Below are positions 33,201 to 40,494 of a stretch of 43,778 nt of DNA, piece by piece (the first letter of the stretch is position 1; every line of letters begins with the position of its first letter). A model generated the notes under the pieces. It had not been told where the DNA came from and did no database searches. It saw only the letters and a program-made list of their open reading frames with translations. This DNA is from RGIG464 sp045643185. Lineage in GTDB: Bacteria; Myxococcota_A; Bradymonadia; UBA4248. Location: contig JAZUKH010000185.1 in assembly GCA_045643185.1 (NCBI GenBank), positions 1 to 43,778 on the forward strand, in the 5' to 3' direction. A program made the translations under genes and the position numbers.

Positions 33201-33462
33201 AATCACCACCTGTGCAGTCCGAAGGATGATCGCAATCACCACCTGTGCAGTCCGAAGGATGATCGCATTTGCCACCTGTGCAGTCCGAAGGATGATCGCA
33301 TTTGCCACCTGTGCAGTCCGAAGGATGATCGCAATCACCACCCGTTACGCAGTCAGAACTTGGCTCCCCCTCTCGATCCACTCGATTATTCGCAGAATCA
33401 TCATGACAGGCCATGAAAAATAACGCAGACGTCATAACAGCGGCGACAAAATTCGACTTCAT
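30211..33462 (-). CDS. Calcineurin-like metallophosphoesterase lipoprotein with DC-rich tandem repeat and propeller tail
   Basis: The signal peptide ends at FFMAC (mature Cys near residue 19). Fourteen 11-residue units of the DCTGGDCDHPS type follow (about residues 30-187), then four Cys-rich modules of the kind in the SGNH lipoprotein (GC..W....C). The phosphoesterase domain (about 345-670) has MPDTQNY, MGDVINDND, STGNHD, TTHALLD and CGHNHD, the metal ligands of the calcineurin-like fold. The C-terminal 380 residues are propeller-like blades (AVAVNRTTGSYVAVWSD, AMDDAGNFVVVWEGD). The enzyme would hydrolyse phosphoesters at the cell surface; the substrate is unknown. ATG 33462 is the only start that gives a normal lipoprotein signal. 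The tandem repeat is discussed in the findings. Confidence 0.85.
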   Translation of the reverse strand: MKSNFVAAVMTSALFFMACHDDSANNRVDREGEPSSDCVTGGDCDHPSDCTGGKCDHPSDCTGGKCDHPSDCTGGDCDHPSDCTGGDCDHPSDCIGGKCDQPLDCTSGDCDQPSDCTGGDCDHPSDCTSGDCDHPSDCTGGDCDQPSDCTSGDCDQPSDCTGGDCDHPSDCADGDCDHPSDCTGGDCDQPLKCVDLCEVDSKKCENDVLYQCQKNAEGCLEWRQLERCVDSHAYCDDSSLSCKSCVETCSGVGRRCGVENTIEVCRADAHGCAQWSSEKSCEEDEHCDDRALECVTGCDDCEIGLTKCDGASIKKCELLKDGCTVWKVLETCAFAQQCYDENGPKCEYACGDECDPFTLVIMPDTQNYVRSNRGIYKNQTEWLRDHKEKENIKFIMHMGDVINDNDDSKQFPRAIEAHDVLAEAGLPYSVSTGNHDYKKAADGTRQYGRSKARFSDYFNDDYIKKGFSDSSWFHGFHYLHNMYATFEVGHLKFAVIALEYRPRKEVLCWADDLIRTELKDRYVIITTHALLDYDSSSNGDAGYDNQIKSMYYEVPNGANGLEVYAELAARHSNVIMVACGHNHDAEHRVTTGYHGNMIHELLVDYQAEPYESKCPSSGRCDHQTDGGNGWLRLLRIDPVNKKKADGTLENNVESRLVRTLDEKTKACTRMYCTKNYDGQSTQADHQYSLALDFSEPIHYEYSINDHYAFTTNTINNVETGKQSSPAVAVNRTTGSYVAVWSDNNEDLNIEARVFCAGGCRETDQFMVNTSRTGDQMNPAVAMDDAGNFVVVWEGDTDGDGNYEIYMRGFDAKGKERIAETQVNRTNVGQQKQASVDMNGSGDLVVVWSDESQSQYGSQIHMRGFKADGSESFSDRVVAEPTLVNRTHPDVAVNEDGSFVVVWQEMSDELSSQIMARGFKPDGRESLAGFTVSKNTEGQHRDPKISMDASGYFYIVWSNDSSTDFGHTVKVSGFDPVGKEIMAAKTLFESTGLVNRPDVCVSDDHRALVTWASYQSESVEEEVYRLSIEPQGEIKEAAKVNYLEHGSQTEPAIGCASDGRNVVLFVDDTMGTGETNIYGRGFDD
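32890..33356 (-). repeat. In-frame 33-bp tandem repeat (14 copies) coding DC-rich 11-mers
   Basis: Fourteen units of 33 bp, each with the core GGATGATCGCAATCACC-like sequence or its GGCTGATCG variant, read on the minus strand as DCxxGxCDHPS or DCxxGxCDQPS. Unit differences are point changes (T/I/A, D/K, H/Q, S/L), with no indels, so the frame is kept. Every unit has two Cys and about three Asp. Confidence 0.95.
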
Positions 33463-33550
33463 ATTTTCATCCTTACAAAATCCTTGCACAAATGCTTACT
33501 CAAAACGCCATTTTCCAAACTACAAATCGTCAGATTTCATATAATTCGTC

Positions 33551-34636
33551 TCAATGGTGTTTAAGTCGCTGCCCCTGCGCACGCAGACGATCACAAATGA
33601 TATTACGAACTTCATCAGGCGCCAAGACCTGAACGCGCGGACCGTATGAAAGCACACGTCGAATGATCTCATGCAAATCGTCATGTCCGTAGATCAGCAC
33701 GACGCGATAACAACCGGGCTGCTCATCCCCGTTAAGTTTAACGATCTCTTTTTTCTTAAACAACGCGAAGTCAGTCATCACGCGTTCCATGGCATCGCGT
33801 CTATCGACGACGACCATTGTGAGTTCATGACCAACAGTGTCGTCTTCTATGGCATTCCCCTGAGCACCATGCTGCTTTTTGGAGGCCTGCAGACGATTTT
33901 GACTTTCCTCAAGAAAAGCATTGGCTTTTGGAGGAGAAATCTCAAGTTCATTGGGATAAACAAAGCAGAGCGGTTCGTCGGAAGAGATCACAGAACAAGA
34001 CGTGATCCGAGAAAGATTGATGGTCAGATCTTTATCGACAGTCGCGATCAGTCGAAACTTATCATCCGACATCGAGTATTGAAGCCTTTGAGGAATACAA
34101 TTTGTCACGCATTCAAGATTTTCTCGACACTGCCAGCAAATGTGCAAATGATTCCCCGTCTTGATCGCAGCCAGAATCGTTCGAAAGACCTGCTGATAGG
34201 CCACATCGTCCCATGGATCGGACTCGCCCGTTGCATCCAGCACGCATATATCGCGTAAATCATACAATGGCTCGACGTCTTCCAGACCTGTTTCGGGCAC
34301 ATCAAACAGCTTCATGCGCGGATCCTGAAGCATTGTCTTCAGCCAGCGACGTTCCAGCGTCGTGACCGGCAAATACGGTGCTGTCAGCAGATTCGTGCGC
34401 CGTTGGTGATCAAAGATCCCTGAACTGCCTGTCAGCAGTTCTTTCAAATCGCCCTGAATATCTCTTCCAAAGAAATGATCGTCCGTCGAAATCAAGTGTG
34501 CGAGCTGAGCCTCGGTCAAAGCATGATCCGGATTATGCACCGCCCACTGAATGGCTTGTGCGATAACATCATAATAGATGCTATAGATCTCACTAAAAAG
34601 CTCGACGCCTTTCGAATCGTTTTTGCGCTTAGTCAT
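33551..34636 (-). CDS. WYL-domain transcriptional regulator, second of an overlapping pair
   Basis: The 361-residue protein has a WYL-like domain (about 165-240: LHICWQCRE, then CIPQRLQYSMSDDKFRLIA and INLSRITSC) and a WCX-type C-terminus (LHEIIRRVLSYGPRVQVLAPDEVRN), as in PafB/PafC-type regulators. The N-terminal part is helical and shows no clear winged-helix motif by eye. It starts at ATG 34636, inside the end of the upstream gene (ATGACTAA overlap of 8 bp), so the two are translationally coupled. WYL pairs usually bind DNA as a complex and respond to nucleic-acid ligands. Their target is not visible. Confidence 0.7.
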   Translation of the reverse strand: MTKRKNDSKGVELFSEIYSIYYDVIAQAIQWAVHNPDHALTEAQLAHLISTDDHFFGRDIQGDLKELLTGSSGIFDHQRRTNLLTAPYLPVTTLERRWLKTMLQDPRMKLFDVPETGLEDVEPLYDLRDICVLDATGESDPWDDVAYQQVFRTILAAIKTGNHLHICWQCRENLECVTNCIPQRLQYSMSDDKFRLIATVDKDLTINLSRITSCSVISSDEPLCFVYPNELEISPPKANAFLEESQNRLQASKKQHGAQGNAIEDDTVGHELTMVVVDRRDAMERVMTDFALFKKKEIVKLNGDEQPGCYRVVLIYGHDDLHEIIRRVLSYGPRVQVLAPDEVRNIICDRLRAQGQRLKHH

Positions 34637-36026
34637 AATCGATCCCATAAATACGAAGCATTTCGTCATATTCACTCAGAAGTACGGCCTTAAAATTTTC
34701 GTCCGAACACTGAATCGAAGTGATATAGCCCATGAACGAGCGGATCCACGGTTTGACCTCACACAGGCTCGTGACATCAGCGACAAACCGTGCGCGACAC
34801 GGATCGCCGTCGACCAAACTCACCGAACCACAACGTTTTTCAGCAAACAGTCGTTTGACAATGAACTGGCGTTCCCGAGGCACCTGGATCGTCATTTCTA
34901 TATGTTCGTAGCTTTGCTTTTGCCAAGCGACGCCCCAAGTATGTTTCTGGTACTCGGCGAAGTTTTGTTGAATCACGTCCCATTCAACCCGCGTCAGGGG
35001 TTCAGGCTCAAGGACATCAATGACGCGGTCGACGCGAAACACGCGGATCAGTTTATTTGACTCATCCCCCAGGTCTTCGCGCCCCCATGCCAGAATGAAA
35101 GCGCGCCCGGTTTGAACGCTCATACAGATCTTCAGCGGCACGATCGTGTACAATGCACCGACTTTGCTCACGTCATCGGAGGCTCGTCCCCATTCCACCG
35201 ACGGCTGGTAGCGTATCTGAACCTGTTTCCTTTCATGAATACATTGCAGCAACAACAAAAAGACTTCTGCATCCAGTGCATGGTGCAGATATCGATGTTT
35301 GAACGAAAAGCAATCCGGCGGCGCCGACGTGGCCTGGGCGAGTGATCGAGTCGGGCGATAATCCCCCCGTCGCAAACGATCGAGCAAATAAGAGCCCACC
35401 ACGCCCGTCAGACTGATCTCCGAATAGTAATTGATAGCATCTTTCCATGCCTCAAGCGGCATCTCATCTCGGGAAATATCCACATTAAGGCATCTTTGAT
35501 CGCTTGCGCCATCCATTTTCTTGGCGAGTCCTAAAGCTTCTAAATAACGGACACGATCCCGAAGACGCTTTTCAGATCCACCGCCCATCTTCGTGCGCAC
35601 CTCGGCATCGATATGATGGTCAACATCCTCGCGAATCCTCTCATATTGCTCAACCAGGTCGCCCAATTTATGAACACCTGAATTCAAAAGATTCAACAAG
35701 ATGAAGTAAGTCGCCATATCCGCTGTCGTAGATGAATGGATCTTGTACAAATTATATAACGGATTATGACAAACATCGCGCGAATCCAATGACAAAAAAC
35801 GGCGTCCATCAGACGATTTCACCTCGCGCCCGAGCCATTCCGAAAATCGCGCACAATCCGTTTCATATTGCTTCAGGCGCTTCGGCGGCTCAACACACTC
35901 ACCATCCATGCATTTCTGGGCATCCTTGAGATAGTCCTTCTTTGACGTTTTCGCCGTAACGACAAACTGACGTAAAAAAATGCGCAAACGCATCAATTTT
36001 TTAACGACCCAAGGACGATCTGACAT
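34629..36026 (-). CDS. WYL-domain transcriptional regulator, first of an overlapping pair
   Basis: This 465-residue protein is longer than its partner. Around residues 290-360 it has VQIRYQPS, then LYTIVPLKICMSV, AFILAWGRE and KLIRVFRVDRVIDV, the strands of the WYL domain (ligand-binding Sm-like fold), followed by a WCX-like region (ERQFIVKRLFAEKRCGSVSLV). The first 200 residues include a helical region with MGGGSEKRLRDRVRYLEALGL, suggestive of a DNA-binding recognition helix. ATG 36026 with AGAGGT upstream was chosen over an ATG at 36068. It is coupled to the next gene by an 8-bp overlap. The 400-bp spacer upstream probably holds its promoter and any autoregulatory site. Confidence 0.72.
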   Translation of the reverse strand: MSDRPWVVKKLMRLRIFLRQFVVTAKTSKKDYLKDAQKCMDGECVEPPKRLKQYETDCARFSEWLGREVKSSDGRRFLSLDSRDVCHNPLYNLYKIHSSTTADMATYFILLNLLNSGVHKLGDLVEQYERIREDVDHHIDAEVRTKMGGGSEKRLRDRVRYLEALGLAKKMDGASDQRCLNVDISRDEMPLEAWKDAINYYSEISLTGVVGSYLLDRLRRGDYRPTRSLAQATSAPPDCFSFKHRYLHHALDAEVFLLLLQCIHERKQVQIRYQPSVEWGRASDDVSKVGALYTIVPLKICMSVQTGRAFILAWGREDLGDESNKLIRVFRVDRVIDVLEPEPLTRVEWDVIQQNFAEYQKHTWGVAWQKQSYEHIEMTIQVPRERQFIVKRLFAEKRCGSVSLVDGDPCRARFVADVTSLCEVKPWIRSFMGYITSIQCSDENFKAVLLSEYDEMLRIYGIDYD

Positions 36027-36180
36027 ACAACCTCTTGTACAGACACTTTTCAACCAACACGACATCATCGCAACCTGCGGATGATATTGTGTCTAACGTT
36101 GCAGAAGCCGATTGTCAACCCTCAGAACGCTTTTATTACGCGGATAGTGACACCCCAAAACGCTCATTTGCCTATATTTT

Positions 36181-36275
36181 AGGCGCGGCTATTTCATACG
36201 CCGCGCCCGCGTCGCTTCTCCCTCGCTTGAGCCGCCCGTACCGGACGGCTCTACGCTCGGTCAATACGCGCCGCG
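36181..36275 (-). repeat. Palindromic intergenic element, copy G
   Basis: Read on the minus strand it runs GCGGCGCGTATT, an imperfect core around GGTAC (GAGCCGTCC/GGGCGGCTC arms), then AAGCGACGC, and a second small GCGGCGTAT/ATAGCCGC hairpin. It matches copies D and F in the frame bases. The rest of 36027-36426 shows no gene that I can support. Confidence 0.6.
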
Positions 36276-36426
36276 TTTTTATTTTTATTCACGACACAAC
36301 TAATTTGGATTCCTAAACTGAGTTATAACTTCAAATAATCGCTCTTAACGCTCAATTCGTGTGCGTGAAACATACGGATCGAACGTCTCTAACAAAGCCT
36401 CTTATTATCATCCATGATCGTTTGAA

Positions 36427-37416
36427 TTATTCCGCTCCGTGCGATTTTAACATAATGATGATCTCATCATTTTCAATCAAATCCGTACTTTGCCCTGCTT
36501 CTTCCAGCTTATATTGCCTCAATGCCAATGGTGTTCTGTTAAATTCATCTGTAGCATGAACATCAGCGCCATTTTCCAACATATATTTAATAATTTCGAT
36601 ATTTTCACCTTCGATGGCTTTCAAAAGATAGTCATTATTTTTCGCGTCAAACTTGGCTTCGGCATCAAGTAAAATGCGGAATATTTCTATATTTCCTACG
36701 GTTGCTGCAGCCATTAAGGGTGTCCTATCAAACTGATCCACACCATCAACATCAGCACCGAACTGAATCAGCATCTGTATGATCTCAATATCATTAAGAC
36801 GAATAGCTTCGATTAATGGAACCTCACCGAATTTCGACGGCTTGTTCACATCGGCGCCTGATTTTATCAGTAATTTGGCGATTTCTATATTCTCAGTTTC
36901 CAAACTGTTTATCAGCGGCGTTCTTTTCATATCATCGGTTGCATTGAGATCAGCACCAGCCTCGATCAACGTGCGAGCAACATCAGTTTTGCCAAGATTA
37001 ATCGCAAAGATCAGAGGCGTCATGATTTGCTCTTTCGTTCTTCCTTTTACTTTACCATCGAGATCAGCCCCTGCATCGATCAATAGTTTTGCAGTTTTGG
37101 CATCTTTTGCAAACATCAACGGCGTTTCTTCATTTGCATTTAAGGCATTGACATCGCCCTTTTGCGAAACAATCTTTTTTGCCAATTCTTCTGTGACATA
37201 ACAATTAATGGGTGGCCACACAACGCTAAGACAATCTTGAAAATCACAACTATCATTTTCGCAGTTTGCCTCATCACTAATATCGGCTCTAAGTTCTTCT
37301 TCCGTCTGTTCTAAATGAGCAACAACGTCATCAACGTTCTTCGGCTGTTGCTTGTTTGCACACCCAATGCATGAAAGAGCCATTGCCATACAAATCATGA
37401 ATATATATTTTGACAT
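36427..37416 (-). CDS. Ankyrin-repeat lipoprotein
   Basis: The signal peptide ends at the lipobox CIGC (mature Cys 19). About seven ankyrin repeats fill residues 100-310: NEETPLMFAKDAKTAKLLIDAGADL, shortened here to the type xTPLxxAxxxxxxxIxxxLIxxGADV. The N-terminal region has four Cys in a short stretch (ANCENDSCDFQDCLSV). Ankyrin repeats bind other proteins, so this is probably a periplasm-facing lipoprotein that binds a partner in the envelope. The DNA is AT-rich compared with the 1-22 kb part. I see no clear ribosome binding site beyond AAGTAAA before the start, and no terminator after it. Confidence 0.85.
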   Translation of the reverse strand: MSKYIFMICMAMALSCIGCANKQQPKNVDDVVAHLEQTEEELRADISDEANCENDSCDFQDCLSVVWPPINCYVTEELAKKIVSQKGDVNALNANEETPLMFAKDAKTAKLLIDAGADLDGKVKGRTKEQIMTPLIFAINLGKTDVARTLIEAGADLNATDDMKRTPLINSLETENIEIAKLLIKSGADVNKPSKFGEVPLIEAIRLNDIEIIQMLIQFGADVDGVDQFDRTPLMAAATVGNIEIFRILLDAEAKFDAKNNDYLLKAIEGENIEIIKYMLENGADVHATDEFNRTPLALRQYKLEEAGQSTDLIENDEIIIMLKSHGAE

Positions 37417-37498
37417 TTTACTTCCTTACATAGTCATTACATAATTACGTCGTTATTTTTCGCTGTGACATCGTCTTTTGGCGATTTTTCGAACAAAA

Positions 37499-37528
37499 AA
37501 GCCCATTCTCTATTCTGAGAATGGGCTT
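37499..37528 (-). terminator. Rho-independent terminator of the lipoprotein operon
   Basis: AAGCCCATTCTC pairs perfectly with GAGAATGGGCTT around a 6-nt loop. On the minus strand a T-run follows. Confidence 0.9.
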
Positions 37529-37581
37529 AAACGTTAGCTACCGATCAGACCCAAAAGCCTGATCGAACACCTCCGCAAGGA

Positions 37582-39936
37582 CTAATAACTAGTCGACGGC
37601 CATTGCGCCTCACCTTTAATTTGTCCGTTTTCGCAGATAGCATTCTCGAATCGAATATAGTCATTAAAATCGCTTCCCAAACCGTGCTCAGTCTTCTCAG
37701 CAGCGGTAGCTAAACGATATAACGTCGTCTTAATATTAGCACTTTCGCTATTCGCACAATCACCGCACTGCGTTCCATTACAAGAAGCACCGCTCGGGCA
37801 ACGCATGACGAGCCACGACCCAACCAGATCCGTTTCTTTGTCGTCATTATCGAGATCGACAAACTGAATCATCTTCTGGGTAACGGACCTATCGATCGTA
37901 ACATAGGTGGTTTCTGTCGATTTCAATTTCTCGAATACACCACGTTCATTCTTTCGCTGCATAATATCGACAGGAATGGTTCCTTTTTTCTCCATTAAGA
38001 TGAGCTCGATCAAACCAGCTCGTGCAAAATCGCGATTAGCTTCTCGCTTAGCATTTTCCGTCTCGTTGTCATTAAGCAGATCAACAGTTCTTTCAAGGCT
38101 GTCGATAATGCTCTTAACACCGATCAACTGGTTATCATCTGCAGAACAATAGAGCTTTACACCAGCGGGATCACCAATACCTGATTCGACGGGTGCACAG
38201 TTCAAATTGACTGAGAACGAGCCGTTGAGAGCGCTACTACCACTCTCTTCCGTTTTAATGGATAGATCCGCCAAAAAAGCAAAGAACAATCGTTCAATTT
38301 GCTCAATGCGCAACGAGGTATTAAGAGTTTTACTTTCGGACGATTGGGCCAATTTCCACTCAGAGCTGTCTCTGTCGCGATAAACGATTTTAAAATACCC
38401 CTTCACGGCTTTAGCCAATTCCGCATCCGTCACGATAAGCGTAACAGGCTTAGTGTCTTCGCATGACGAAAGGATATCATCCTTTCGACTATCATCTTTA
38501 TATCGCTGACAGAATTTTCCATATCCCGTCGAATACACGTTTTGATAAAAGTACTTATAAATATTATTATTAGTCTTTTCAGAGAATGCGCTGCTGTTTG
38601 CATGCATATCTTTGACAAGTTTTATAAGGAAATCATCAATTTTTCGTTCGAAATCAGCCGTATTATTGCCATTGTCATCAACCAACAAAGCTCTCTCTTC
38701 TGAACTCAAACGATAAAGGAGCATATTTTTAACAATTTCTCTGAACTTGTAAAAATAGTATCCCATATTTTCAGAACCAGAGATCAAGCCATCCCCCAAA
38801 AACACTTCATCTCCAAGGCAGATAGGATAATATGATCCATCTTTCGCTTTATAGACTTTTTTAACCTTAATATCTTTGTACGATAACCCCTTTTTCCCAA
38901 CCTTTCGAGTCTCGACAAATTCACTAACGACCGGAGGCACCCCTTCCAGAGTAAGCGCACCCTGCTTCCTATAAGACTCAAGATTCCAATTCACCTCAGA
39001 GACATCTTCAACCTCTGAAAAAACACCCTTACTATAGTTTGAGCAGGCCGTCAAATAGGAAATAACATCTCTGGCTCGATAATAATCTGTGTTTTGCCCT
39101 AAAGTTTCATAATCACTGTAAAACAGATATCCTGTTTTCTCATCAGAATCAGCACTTCCTTTTAGTACGCCTAAATTAAATTTACATCTTGGATCTGTTT
39201 CTGCCTTACTTTTGGTATCGCAAATGTAATCAACTTTATAATTTTTACTTATACCATTCTCATAAGTATCGAGTTTTCCACTCAAGAAGCTGAGTTTCCA
39301 AAGCAAGGGGAACATAGCCTTGGCTACGACAGATTCGACGTTCGTACTTTTGATAACAACAGGATCACAGGTTTCATTAGCTGAAGCCCCTGCACTTGTA
39401 CTCAACGCACAGATCGGAAGCTGCGTCGCTGAATCGAACACACACGAAGACCCTTGTTCGCAGAATTCATAGCCGCATGCGCAATAAAATGCGCTATTTT
39501 GACCACTACCTTCAGGAACGAGCCCGCTTACGACTTTATACAACGACGCCATCGGCTTCGTATTATAAGAAACAATACCGCCGTTGACCTCTTTTTTGAT
39601 CGATTCTATCGTCGCATCAAACGTATTAAGCGTTGAAATGTCAGACGCACCAAGCGCCTCCAAGTCTTCCATTAACGTTTTTGAGTATTCACTACACTGC
39701 GGATTCACCAAGTAAGAATCACCCAAAACCATCCAACAATCGTTTGTATTGATCACGCGAATCAAATCACGAATAACACCTGCCTGTGCAGTTTCAATAG
39801 GGATACCGCCCGTCATTTCACAACGTAGCGTTACATCCATCGCACTCTGAATACTTTCCGATTCGACGCGCGTATCGCATCCGGCGGAGGCACATAATAG
39901 TGTAACCAGCAAGGCTGGAATAAATTTTTTCATCAT
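37582..39936 (-). CDS. Large lipoprotein of unknown function, last gene of a three-gene operon
   Basis: The signal peptide (KKFIPALLVTLLCASAGC) ends in the lipobox SAGC. The 784-residue protein has an N-terminal Cys motif YCACGYEFCEQGSSCVF, which resembles YCKCGGAKCGEGVNCVI of the 173-aa lipoprotein just upstream, and a late CPSGASCNGTQCGDC cluster, whose CGDC also appears there. The long middle part is rich in charged and polar residues and has no domain that I recognise. The ORF starts 14 bp after the upstream gene's stop and ends at a strong terminator. AT-rich codon use. The shared Cys motifs suggest the two lipoproteins are related and may act together. Confidence 0.72.
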   Translation of the reverse strand: MMKKFIPALLVTLLCASAGCDTRVESESIQSAMDVTLRCEMTGGIPIETAQAGVIRDLIRVINTNDCWMVLGDSYLVNPQCSEYSKTLMEDLEALGASDISTLNTFDATIESIKKEVNGGIVSYNTKPMASLYKVVSGLVPEGSGQNSAFYCACGYEFCEQGSSCVFDSATQLPICALSTSAGASANETCDPVVIKSTNVESVVAKAMFPLLWKLSFLSGKLDTYENGISKNYKVDYICDTKSKAETDPRCKFNLGVLKGSADSDEKTGYLFYSDYETLGQNTDYYRARDVISYLTACSNYSKGVFSEVEDVSEVNWNLESYRKQGALTLEGVPPVVSEFVETRKVGKKGLSYKDIKVKKVYKAKDGSYYPICLGDEVFLGDGLISGSENMGYYFYKFREIVKNMLLYRLSSEERALLVDDNGNNTADFERKIDDFLIKLVKDMHANSSAFSEKTNNNIYKYFYQNVYSTGYGKFCQRYKDDSRKDDILSSCEDTKPVTLIVTDAELAKAVKGYFKIVYRDRDSSEWKLAQSSESKTLNTSLRIEQIERLFFAFLADLSIKTEESGSSALNGSFSVNLNCAPVESGIGDPAGVKLYCSADDNQLIGVKSIIDSLERTVDLLNDNETENAKREANRDFARAGLIELILMEKKGTIPVDIMQRKNERGVFEKLKSTETTYVTIDRSVTQKMIQFVDLDNDDKETDLVGSWLVMRCPSGASCNGTQCGDCANSESANIKTTLYRLATAAEKTEHGLGSDFNDYIRFENAICENGQIKGEAQWPSTSY

Positions 39937-39950
39937 ATCCTCCTGAATAT

Positions 39951-40472
39951 TTACTTGGCTTCTTTGCCCGCGATGCAGGTCGTGCCGTTATTCTGACAAT
40001 CACCACACTGCGATGACATTGCAAAACCACCAAAGAGATAAATCTTACAAGAATACTGGCCTGGACATACTTTCTCTTCAGTCCAACGGTTATCCTGACC
40101 ACATTCGGTCCAATACCCGATCTGCTGCCCATCCTTACCAATACGATCAGAGCAAACCTGAACACCGCGCAGTGTACAAAGTCCCTGAGTAAGGAAAACA
40201 AAGCCTACGCCTGCGCACTCGGGTTCACCTTCTTCGTTGATGACGCAATTAACGCCTTCACCACACTTAGCGCCGCCACATTTGCAATATGACTCTTGCT
40301 CACCCGTCAGACGGTTAATGTCTGTTTCATACGATCCGCCGCTCAATACGCAGTACTCGCCCGCATTTAACAACGTCGAACCAATTTCATCAGTCGGAAT
40401 ATCCGTTTCACATCCCGAAGCCAGAAGGCCGAAGCTGAATAGGCCAATCAAGCCTAATGCTATTTTATTCAT
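39951..40472 (-). CDS. Small Cys-rich lipoprotein, middle gene of a three-gene operon
   Basis: The signal peptide (MNKIALGLIGLFSFGLLASGC) ends at the lipobox ASGC. The mature part of about 150 residues has some 14 Cys in three clusters: YCKCGGAKCGEGVNCVI, GLCTLRGVQVCSDRIG, and CPGQYSCK with QCGDCQNNGTTC at the end. It shares the YCxCGxxxCxxGxxCV motif and CGDC with the larger lipoprotein gene downstream. No enzyme domain is visible. It lies 22 bp after the membrane protein gene, so the three are probably one operon. Confidence 0.72.
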   Translation of the reverse strand: MNKIALGLIGLFSFGLLASGCETDIPTDEIGSTLLNAGEYCVLSGGSYETDINRLTGEQESYCKCGGAKCGEGVNCVINEEGEPECAGVGFVFLTQGLCTLRGVQVCSDRIGKDGQQIGYWTECGQDNRWTEEKVCPGQYSCKIYLFGGFAMSSQCGDCQNNGTTCIAGKEAK

Positions 40473-40494
40473 TTTGTCCTCCTGCTTGTCAGAG

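Noticed and set aside
32890..33356. CRISPR array
   Set aside because: The 33-bp units follow each other without spacers and are in-frame coding repeats.
32791..33423. A 210-residue + strand ORF rich in RAVRRMIAIT repeats
   Set aside because: It is the opposite-strand reading of the 33-bp repeat of the phosphoesterase lipoprotein. The repeat keeps all frames open, and the minus frame has the signal peptide, Cys pattern and catalytic domain.
33551..36026. Phage-defence island around the WYL pair
   Set aside because: No nuclease, helicase, methylase or other defence effector is adjacent; the neighbours are surface enzymes and an ankyrin lipoprotein.
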